From Flectobacillus sp. (GTDB lineage: Bacteria > Bacteroidota > Bacteroidia > Cytophagales > Spirosomataceae), in assembly GCA_029865665.1 (NCBI GenBank), contig JARXAV010000051.1:1-9455 (forward strand): DNA of 9,455 nt, written 5' to 3'. Each line of letters starts with the position of its first letter. Position 1 is the stretch's first letter. Position numbers and translations under genes: made by a program. Positions 1-6,600 of this stretch are shown one piece after another. Under the pieces are notes generated by a model. The model ran no database searches. It was not told the origin of the DNA and worked only from the letters and a program-made list of their open reading frames with translations.

Positions 1-199
1 TTCCATTATATAAAAATTCGTATTCGCATAACATAAAGTTGCTTATTTTTGCAAACTCAAGTATTGATTGTTCGTTTAACTCAGCAGTCAATTCCATGGA
101 TAGAAAAAAATTGACATTATTTCTAAAATCATCAACAAGAAGTTCTAGTTTGTCTCGTTTAGCAATGAAAGCATTTAATTCATTCTTAAATATTGTCAT
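1..199 (-). CDS. Hypothetical protein, N-terminal part (tandem paralogue), runs off the window
   Basis: The minus strand is open from an ATG at 199 to the window edge, 66 codons, beginning MTIFKNELNAFIAKRDKLEL. I do not recognise a family. The call rests on its match to the neighbouring 330-aa gene: both share LNAFIAKR near the start and the stretch from ELTAELNEQS through EYEFLYNG. In DNA, 1-94 matches 1084-1177 at 93 of 94 bases, and 155-178 matches 1265-1288 exactly, while the segment between differs in sequence and length. The two genes are therefore a tandem duplication in the same orientation. An upstream ATG at 206 is out of frame and meets a stop after six codons, so 199 is the preferred start. 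The function is unknown and the C-terminus lies outside the window. Confidence 0.6.
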   Translation of the reverse strand, partial: MTIFKNELNAFIAKRDKLELLVDDFRNNVNFFLSMELTAELNEQSILEFAKISNFMLCEYEFLYNG

Positions 200-319
200 T
201 ATGCATGTATTTTGAACTTTCAGCTCAACCGAATATTTAATTTCTCGCTGGAAAACAAAATTTCAAAAATATTTTAAAAAATTATAGTCACTTTCCTGAG
301 GGGTTACAATTAGCACGCA
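200..319. other. Intergenic spacer between tandem paralogues
   Basis: This 120-bp AT-rich spacer separates the 3' end of the 330-aa gene from the start of the partial paralogue on its left; both read on the minus strand. It must hold the terminator of the first gene and the promoter of the second. An ATTAAA hexamer, a common variant of the poly(A) signal, reads on the minus strand at 241-236, about 80 bp past the TAA at 320-322. I see no other strong signal. Confidence 0.35.
236..241 (-). terminator. Possible ATTAAA poly(A) signal
   Basis: The hexamer ATTAAA on the minus strand lies about 80 bp downstream of the stop codon of the 330-aa gene. It is the most common natural variant of AATAAA in many eukaryotes. 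In DNA this AT-rich one hexamer carries little weight by itself; position is the main argument. Confidence 0.2.
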
Positions 320-1312
320 TTAAACTTTGGCATGCGTGAAGCTGTTCCGGAGCTTCTTAACATTATTAGAGGTGCCAAACAGATTTGTGGTGCGCTTTCC
401 TGGAGTAAAAATTGTGGGCGGGACAGTGTCATCATCGTCTCGTTCAGCAGCTGTAGATTCCAGTCCGAAGGAGACAGTGTCATCATCGTCTCGTCGTTCA
501 GCAGCTGTACTGGCAACCGCGGAAGATTTCAGTCCTAAGAAGACAGTTTCATCATCGTCACGTTCAGCAGCTGTAGATTCCAGTCCGAAGGGGACAGTGT
601 CATCATCGTCAGTTTCATCATCGTCTCGTTCAGCAGCTGTACTGGCAACCACGGAAGATTCCACTATGTCTAGGTGGGGGGCTTGAATACTATGAATTTC
701 TTGAATACTGGATACCCAAGGATGCCTCAAAAGAGCTTCGTTCAGATTAAATGCAGGAGCAGCTAAATCCAAAGATATACGCTTTGATCCAAAATCCACC
801 GATAAAACATAAAAGTTACTGAGTTCGTTTCTAGTTTCTTGACCTTTTCTGTAGTTTAATCTCGTTGCATCCGAATTGAAGAAACTTTTGAAGCAAATGA
901 TTTTGTTCTTAATATCAACGACTAAGTCATCTAATGAGACTCCGATAATTTTAAGAAGGCAGTCTTGGTGATCAAGTTTTTCCGAAGTATAATTATTATC
1001 CAATGTATTTAACTCATCGAGAAGCAAATCGTAGAAGACCATTTCGTTTTGTTTCATTTCTTGTCTTGATGTAGTTTGACGCTTTCCATTATATAAAAAT
1101 TCGTATTCGCATAACAAAAAGTTGCTTATTTTTGCAAACTCAAGTATTGATTGTTCGTTTAACTCAGCAGTCAATTCGATAGACTGATAGTGAGCAGAAA
1201 CTAATATTGATCTGAAATCAAAAACATGTTCTTTGTAAGTAGTTACTAATTGATCTAGACTGATTCGTTTAGCAATGAAAGCATTTAACTTTTCTTTGAA
1301 TAACGTTTTCAT
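320..1312 (-). CDS. Hypothetical protein, 330 aa, with an acidic tandem-repeat C-terminus
   Basis: I do not recognise this family. The frame runs from an ATG at 1312 to a TAA at 320-322. A TTG codon three bases upstream of the ATG is in frame but is not a credible eukaryotic start. Residues 1-210 look globular and mixed alpha/beta, with LNAFIAKR near the N-terminus and ELTAELNEQSILEFAKISNF around residues 50-70. Residues 218-297 are repeats of the type STAAERDDDETVPFGLES, rich in Asp and Glu and probably disordered. The tail (TPGKRTTNLFGTSNNVKKLR) is basic. A second, incomplete copy of the gene starts at 199 on the same strand. Its start codon faces that of the small plus-strand gene at 1343, only 30 bp away. 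An accessory role in a transposon, or an unrelated host family, are both possible; the sequence does not decide. Confidence 0.6.
   Translation of the reverse strand: MKTLFKEKLNAFIAKRISLDQLVTTYKEHVFDFRSILVSAHYQSIELTAELNEQSILEFAKISNFLLCEYEFLYNGKRQTTSRQEMKQNEMVFYDLLLDELNTLDNNYTSEKLDHQDCLLKIIGVSLDDLVVDIKNKIICFKSFFNSDATRLNYRKGQETRNELSNFYVLSVDFGSKRISLDLAAPAFNLNEALLRHPWVSSIQEIHSIQAPHLDIVESSVVASTAAERDDDETDDDDTVPFGLESTAAERDDDETVFLGLKSSAVASTAAERRDDDDTVSFGLESTAAERDDDDTVPPTIFTPGKRTTNLFGTSNNVKKLRNSFTHAKV
422..661. repeat. Nested tandem repeat: two 120-bp units, each a 51-bp plus a 69-bp subunit
   Basis: The core GACAGTGTCATCATCGTC recurs at 422, 473, 542 (GACAGTTTC version) and 593. Distances of 51, 69 and 51 bp show a short-long-short-long order, so the higher unit is about 120 bp. 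Long subunits carry an extra segment around CTGGCAACC. All subunit lengths are multiples of three, which keeps the minus-strand frame intact and gives the DDD-containing protein repeats. The last subunit has a further local duplication of the TCATCATCGTC core. Confidence 0.85.
1084..1177. repeat. Near-identical copy of positions 1-94
   Basis: These 94 bp match 1-94 with a single mismatch (position 34, T, versus 1117, A). A further exact 24-bp match lies at 155-178 and 1265-1288. They are the conserved parts of the duplicated minus-strand gene. The segment between the two blocks (95-154 against 1178-1264) differs in both length and sequence. Confidence 0.9.
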
Positions 1313-1342
1313 CAAAAAAAAAATTTGGCAGAATTACGACTG

Positions 1343-1678
1343 ATGGATACTTTTTTTTATCATCAACTAATGGATATTTTAGATGCAAATTCTTCCAACT
1401 CAATTCCAATAAGTTTGCGACTGATGGAGTTTTATGACAGCGGCGAACTTTTTGACGGCGGCGAAATTTTCATAAGTGAATTACCCGGAGAACGAATTCT
1501 TTCGGCTCTGCAATTTGCAGTTACTTTGAAGGCTTCAATTCTTCAAGATGACGATGACAATGTCGTTGACCTTCCTCAGCTGATCGAAGACTTACATCAC
1601 GTTGGCGATGACAATGACGATGACCTTCCTGAGCTAATCGAAGATTTACATTTAAATGTAGTTAGTAAAAGTAAATAA
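1343..1678 (+). CDS. Small tnp2-transposase-like protein retaining two motif boxes, with an acidic repeat tail
   Basis: The frame gives 111 residues from the first ATG at 1343; it is open upstream to 1304 with only a TTG at 1325. The stretch ISLRLMEFYDSGELF (D32) parallels INLLLSEFYDGGQLF around D389 of the large transposase, and SELPGERILSAL (E50) parallels CELPGERMLSML around E955. In the full protein these boxes lie 566 residues apart; here they are 18 apart. The first box is also partly doubled (YDSGELF, FDGGEIF). The remainder is acidic and carries an 18-residue duplication with LPQLIEDLH and LPELIEDLH. It cannot fold as a complete transposase, so it is either a decayed internal-deletion derivative or a repurposed short protein. 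The DNA is clearly diverged from the large gene, so the deletion is not recent. The stop is a TAA at 1676-1678. Confidence 0.5.
   Translation: MDTFFYHQLMDILDANSSNSIPISLRLMEFYDSGELFDGGEIFISELPGERILSALQFAVTLKASILQDDDDNVVDLPQLIEDLHHVGDDNDDDLPELIEDLHLNVVSKSK
1436..1471. repeat. 18-bp tandem duplication of the DGG-box coding segment
   Basis: GACAGCGGCGAACTTTTT (1436-1453) is followed directly by GACGGCGGCGAAATTTTC (1454-1471), with 15 of 18 bases identical. In the small transposase-like protein this doubles the motif to YDSGELF and FDGGEIF. Confidence 0.7.
1553..1660. repeat. 54-bp tandem duplication encoding an acidic 18-residue repeat
   Basis: A unit beginning GATGACAATG starts at 1553 and again at 1607, a period of 54 bp (18 codons), so the reading frame is kept. 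It encodes two copies of an Asp-rich segment followed by DLPQLIEDLH or DLPELIEDLH in the small plus-strand gene. Confidence 0.8.
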
Positions 1679-1744
1679 TACTTAATTTGTTAAAAAAAAA
1701 ATAGAAAAATTAATTTAAATTTTTTCAACCACTTGAAGAACCAC
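1679..1744. other. Convergent 3' intergenic spacer
   Basis: This 66-bp A/T-rich gap lies between the convergent 3' ends of the small transposase-like gene and the frameshifted minus-strand gene. It includes a run of ten A residues and no canonical AATAAA on either strand. A palindrome CACTTAAGTG at 1742-1751 overlaps the stop codon of the minus-strand gene; it may be chance. Confidence 0.3.
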
Positions 1745-2537
1745 TTAAGTGTACATTTCATCAAAAGTTTCTGCATCAAGAGTTCGTAGAAAATCAAAGG
1801 CATCTGCATCGATTTCGCGCTGCTCGCACTGCTCGGTATTCGTAATCGTACTACAAACTAACAGAGAGCTACTATTAACTGCGCTTTTTTGGTCCAGAAT
1901 TTTGCTGCTATCTTCATCTTGTATCTCCAGATTGCTTGTAGACTCTTCACTTGCATATTGATTCATATCTGCATCCATTTCTTTAGAGTCTTTGCTACTG
2001 TCGTTTGCAATTTGGTTTTCCAATATGTTACCATCAGCATCCTGTATATCCATTTCAGGAAAACTGTTCGTCATTCTTCCTTGCAAATTATCTACAAAAT
2101 TTACATTTGACTTTAAGGCATTTAATTTCCTTTGGACAGCTTCGACTATGTGGTATCCAATAGACAATACATGATCCACTGTTAATTGAGTACAAGCGAT
2201 AGTACTACTAAGACGCCTTGCAACCTTTGCTGCCTGTGCTGGAGTAATCGAATTTTCTTCCTTATCCTCCAACCAATTCTCCAACATGTCTTCCAACATT
2301 TCTTTTTTCAAATTTAACATATCACCATCATAAGTGGAAAGTATGGTTTTATTAAATGCGTTTTGATCAACATTATCTTCCAATATATCTGAGCTTCCTT
2401 CAGTTTCCTTAGAAAGTTTGCGCTTGCGGCCATTACAATCTTTGGATTTTCGAATTGCTGGGCTACACTCAGAAAGTTTGCGCTTACGACCATTATACAT
2501 TTTGGATTTTCGAATTGCTGGGCTACCCTACTCTTTC
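1745..2537 (-). pseudogene. C-terminal portion of a frameshifted gene: KRK repeats plus an acidic tail
   Basis: This is the downstream half of the gene that starts at 3447, read in a different frame. The frame is open from about 2534, just after a TAG, and its first ATG is at 2500, giving 251 residues if translated alone. It begins inside the SPAIRKSK-NGRKRKLS repeat array and continues the repeats cleanly, while the upstream frame turns into low-complexity nonsense here. After the repeats come a Leu/Glu-rich helical segment (KKEMLEDMLENWLEDKEE), a region with AAKVARRLSSTIACTQLTVD, and a very acidic Ser/Asp/Glu-rich tail. The tail ends IDADAFDFLRTLDAETFDEM, acidic residues spaced with Phe and Leu, as in transcription activation domains. 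A nuclear regulatory protein is a reasonable inference; no family was recognised. The stop is TAA at 1745-1747. Confidence 0.5.
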
Positions 2538-3447
2538 GGCCATTATACGTTTTGGATTTTCGAATTGCTGGGCTTCCCTCAGAGAGATTGCCAGAAAGTT
2601 TGCGTTTACGACCATTATACGTTTTGGACTTTCGAATTGCTGGACTTACTTCTATAACAGTATGGTCACCATTATTATAGTCAAGTTGCAGCTTTTTGCC
2701 AATAGTTACATGGTAACAATTTATAAGATCGAGTATCTTACTGAGCCTGGGTTTACTGAGTCTACTATTTCCAATAAATTTGCCTTTCCAATACTCTCTT
2801 ATATTAGTTTCAGTTATTGGCAAAGAAACTTTATACGAAAAGTGTAAAATGAGATCCATCACTATTTCTTTATCAGTTGTTAAACCATTTCTCTCATCGA
2901 TGACCTCCAAATAAATTTTCTCTTCGATCAAAGATTCTATTTTAATATTCGATTGCATTTTTGATGTCTCGGAAAAAAAAGTTGATAGTTTCTCTGCTTT
3001 CCAATCAGGACTGTAACTCAGAAGAAGAATAAAATCTTCGTTTGATGAATGTTTTTCGCGGATAACATCAATGAAAAAATCAAGGACTTTATTCCCCATT
3101 AAAAGGATGGAGTCGCTTGCTTTCCTACTTTTAGTTCTAATCGCTAGTGTTCGGTTTTGAGCTTCGATATTATTTTTTTTTCGGGGACTTATTTTCGGGT
3201 ATTCGGTTGTTTTAATGTGCACAATATAGTCTTTCAAAGCCTGTTCGATCAATTTCGAAAATTCTCGTAAGTCTCTTCCTTCGATAATTAAATGCAAAAC
3301 TTCTTCCAAATAAAGTTGAAATCTTGCTATGTTACGTTCCTCGGTATTTTCCAAATCGTCAAATAAGATATCAACAAAATTTTTATCATTAGCTTGTGCA
3401 GAATTTTCACTTAAAATTGCAAAATCGTAAGAAAGGTTGGTTGACAT
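2314..3447 (-). CDS. Hypothetical nuclear-type protein, N-terminal portion; frame lost near 2530
   Basis: Starts at an ATG (3447) with the sequence MSTNLSYDFAILSENSAQ. About the first 267 residues look like an ordered, mostly helical protein with no family I recognise, including NIARFQLYLEEVLHLIIEGR near residues 39-58 and a basic patch (SPRKKNN). From residue 268 come repeats of SPAIRKSKTYNGRKRKLS, whose KRK clusters could act as nuclear localisation signals. Within the second repeat the frame slips. What follows to the stop at 2314 (VAQQFENPK, SANFL and similar) is the repeat read out of frame, so the last 70 or so residues are very likely not genuine. Joining this frame to the one ending at 1745 would give roughly 560 residues. 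It diverges from the transposase gene across a 159-bp shared promoter region, suggesting joint regulation. A small intron or sequencing error at the slip cannot be excluded. Confidence 0.55.
   Translation of the reverse strand: MSTNLSYDFAILSENSAQANDKNFVDILFDDLENTEERNIARFQLYLEEVLHLIIEGRDLREFSKLIEQALKDYIVHIKTTEYPKISPRKKNNIEAQNRTLAIRTKSRKASDSILLMGNKVLDFFIDVIREKHSSNEDFILLLSYSPDWKAEKLSTFFSETSKMQSNIKIESLIEEKIYLEVIDERNGLTTDKEIVMDLILHFSYKVSLPITETNIREYWKGKFIGNSRLSKPRLSKILDLINCYHVTIGKKLQLDYNNGDHTVIEVSPAIRKSKTYNGRKRKLSGNLSEGSPAIRKSKTYNGRKSRVAQQFENPKCIMVVSANFLSVAQQFENPKIVMAASANFLRKLKEAQIYWKIMLIKTHLIKPYFPLMMVIC
2411..2642. repeat. Four-unit tandem array coding for SPAIRKSK-NGRKRKLS, with one frame-breaking short unit
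   Basis: Successive units are 60 bp (from 2411), 60 bp (from 2471), about 50 bp (the unit containing 2521-2570) and about 72 bp (to 2642). The core TTTCGAATTGCTGG is repeated almost unchanged. The 60 and 72 bp units keep the frame. The short unit lacks 10 bases where the others read AGAAAGTTTGCG, and this accounts exactly for the shift between the two minus-strand frames. Confidence 0.85.
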
Positions 3448-3606
3448 GGCTGGCTCTGGAATATTGAAGCAATGTACAAATAAATCCGTTTATTGATACA
3501 ATGTATCAATTAGGGCAGGCTACTTAGGTTAATAAATTCCCGAGAGAAGTAACGTTTTGGTCAACGTAACTACTACTTCAAACCTTCTTGTAACACCATT
3601 TTAATA
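3448..3606. promoter_or_regulatory. Divergent promoter region between the accessory gene and the transposase gene
   Basis: This 159-bp region separates the minus-strand start at 3447 from the plus-strand ATG at 3607, so it must hold both promoters. It includes a perfect 19-nt palindrome at 3492-3510, a TATA-like TTAATAAAT at 3529-3537 about 70 bp before the transposase start, and a stretch at 3566-3596 that resembles 8696-8717. The boundaries of real promoter elements cannot be fixed from sequence alone. Confidence 0.5.
3492..3510. promoter_or_regulatory. Perfect 19-nt palindrome, candidate operator
   Basis: ATTGATACAATGTATCAAT has 9-bp arms around one central A. It lies roughly midway between the two divergent start codons, where a dimeric DNA-binding protein could control both genes. 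A transposon-encoded or host regulator is possible; there is no direct evidence for either. Confidence 0.4.
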
Positions 3607-3627
3607 ATGAATCAACGACCAAAACGT
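3552..3627 (+). repeat. 11-bp inverted repeat spanning the transposase start codon
   Basis: ACGTTTTGGTC at 3552-3562 is the reverse complement of GACCAAAACGT at 3617-3627, separated by 54 bases that include the ATG at 3607. In an mRNA starting upstream it could pair across the start. The arms are short and chance is a fair alternative. Confidence 0.35.
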
Positions 3628-6600
3628 AATGCCGTGATTGAATCTGAAAAGATTGTGTCTAAGAGGAAGGCAGAAGTTGATAAAAGAAAAGTAAAAAAAG
3701 AAAGAAAAGACTCTGCAACGAACCGATACTTAATTGAGATTGCGCAAAAAAAGTTAAATGAAAATATTACAAGAATCGATACGAGTGTACTTGCTCAATC
3801 TGATTATGATAATAACAATGAGCTTACCGCCGATGATCTTACTTCGGCAAACATTGGAGAGGGAATTATTCTTGAAAATGAATATGAAAATGTTCGTGAA
3901 GACTTAGAATATTCTTTTCAAGTAGAGTACTGCCAAAGCAAAAATCATCGTATGGTTAAAGGTTTTGATATAAACGCTCTTGTTGAAATGACTCTAGCAA
4001 ATGCGAATCTTTCAATTGGAATTAATTCTTATGAATCCAATTTATCTTTGATTAAAAATGATAATTCTGCGGCTGCGGTGACTAAAAGTGCTTTTTCTCG
4101 GGCTCTTATTGAATATTTCCAAGTCAGTAATACAACAATCAGTAATCAATCCCTACTCTTGAATCTGTTACATAATTCTTTTGGGGGTATAGCAAATTTG
4201 CCGGTTCATGTAAAATCTGAGATTAATGAAGACAATGATGAGCAGTCCATTCAATCTGATTCCACGGAAGATTCCGTTGAGGTTTTGTTTCGAAAAACTG
4301 TGATTCCTAAATTAACTCAGTATTGGCCTGAACATAAAAATAAGAGATTTTTTTGTTTCAATCAATGTCAGAATGATTGTACTTTATTTATTGGAAATGA
4401 GTATGCAGATCTTTATCACTGTCCAAAGTGCTCTCATCCGAGATACAGACCATGTACACGAAGAAAATGTTCCCAACGCAATAAACATGATTGCCCGCAT
4501 CTGCTTGAAGAAGGCATAGCCTATAAAAATCTGTACTATCGATCATTAACTTTGCTGATATATGATCTTGTCGATACAAAGTATTTCGCAAGCTACTTAA
4601 GTTATGCCCGTCTGCATGTTGACAAGAACACTTATTCTGATTTTATGGATGGGGAGGTTGCTTTAGGTCATCTTGAAGATATGAATAATCTCGGGCACGA
4701 TTGGATAGCAGAAAAACCTATAGAGCGAAATGGAACAATCTTAATCAATCTCTTACTTTCTGAGTTTTACGATGGTGGTCAGCTATTTACAAGTAAAGTT
4801 TTCGACTTCTGGCCACTCTGCATTGGAATATTAAATTTACCAGCCCATCTCCGAAGTAAAATTGGCTTAGGATATTTTTTGGGTGCTCTATATAATGGTA
4901 AGCATTCCGAAACTGAAAGAAAGTTAATTTCGGAATTTCTTTGTGAAGAACTGATTTGCCTATTTGATGGAATACCACACGAGTCAAATGGGAAGAAATT
5001 TTATATTCAAGCACGATTGGTATTGCATGTTCTTGATACTAAAGCGGCTGAACCTGTTTTAGGTTTGCAGTCTGCGGCGAACTCCAAATTCGGATGTCCG
5101 TTGTGTAGTGGTGCAACTGGGCTTTATAATGGGAAAAAGTGTGTTTTCTATGGACACCGAAATTTTTTACCACAATATCACTGGCTGCGTTTTTTCGGTC
5201 AAACTGGATATTGTTGTCCTCAGGGCTTTTATGATCCGAAAAACAAAAACCAGTGGCAAAACAATGAAGTGTTTTGGAATAAGGAAAGGGAGTTTAAGAA
5301 CATTCGAAAATCCTTTTTTGCTCCTCATGGATACACAGTTTTTTCTGAAATTTTAGATAAGCTCAATTCATGTAGAGCAGAAGCTGATATGCTTACCAAA
5401 AGACAAAGGATGATTGAAAAAAGACAAACAGAAATTGAGTCTATATGTCACCCTTGCGATAATAATCAACTTACCAAAGATGGTTTGATTGATTTTCTGC
5501 TGCCTTCAAGATTAGATGCTGTTCAAAGTAAATATGAATACAGCTGGTTTCATGCTGGCGAATTCAGCCTTGATGTCATTAAAGTCTTGTTCTCAAAGCA
5601 CTTGTTCTATCGGCATTTCGATTATCGCACACAAAGGCCATATCGAAGGGGTTCCTACGACCAATACAAAGCCGATGCATTGGCTGCTGTACTACTTAAC
5701 GATTGCAGCCGTGCAAAAAAGAAGAAGCACGTAAACGGAGTCCAAAGTTTGTGGTACTACTGTCGGCTTCCATACGCGGATATACAAAGACAATTTACTT
5801 GGCCTTTTGTTCATGCAGTGACAGGGTTCATTGTCCGAATGACTGAATGTATACTTGGTCATTTTGTAGATCAAAAGGATAAGCCTAAGAAAAGAAAAGG
5901 TTCTATCGCCGTTAAAGTTATAGATGATGCAGACGATAATGACGATGCTGATGAACAACTCGATGGTGCAGTTAACGATAAGGATGAGCACATTGATGAA
6001 CCTTACGATGGAGGAGCTTTTCGGCCCGATTTCTCCAAAGATGAGCCTTCATTTGAGGCTTCGAAAGGAAGTATAGAAAAGGTTTGTGCATGGCTAGATT
6101 GTGTACTTTTACCTCAAGGTCTTAATGATGATTGGGATATAAACTTTCGCAAACCCAAGGGTATGAAGATGGTTCAAAAGTTAAAGATGGTATCTTGCTA
6201 TTGGGATTTTATTATGGAGTGTCTTGATATAGATGCTGGATACAAGGCACTCTTTAGAATGTTTGCCCATGATATTCGGCAAATGCTCTCTTTAGTGATA
6301 CCTAAAAACTCTGTCCAGTCCATGCAAGACTGTGTTATTGAATCCGTTAGTACTTGGGAAGGAATGATGCCTGCGAAGGAAAATTATTTTCAAGTTCATC
6401 AATTGGTAGATTTGCCATTATTTATTCGGTATTTTGGGCCGCCAATGGGCGTTTGTGAACTTCCTGGAGAGAGAATGTTGAGTATGTTAAAAAAGCGCAA
6501 GTTAAGAATGAATTCTGGAGGGCACAGTTCTTTTGGGAAGTCTGTAGTTCGGAAACAGATAAACCACGAGCGTTGGATTATGAAACGTTTTTTTAACAAG

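Noticed and set aside
327..686. Plus-strand frame of 119 codons rich in Ser (SSSSRSAAV repeats).
   Set aside because: It is the antisense of the acidic repeats of the 330-aa gene; the TCATCATCG repeat reads as Ser one way and Asp the other. The minus frame continues well beyond the repeat into complex sequence, while this one does not.
1742..1751. Palindrome CACTTAAGTG.
   Set aside because: Ten bases of symmetry is expected by chance several times in a window this size; it overlaps a stop codon and has no second copy.
2418..2847. Plus-strand frames across the 60-bp repeat array (ILDFRIAGL-type repeats).
   Set aside because: They are antisense readings of the repeats coding for SPAIRKSK-NGRKRKLS; they end soon after the array and have no complex sequence of their own.
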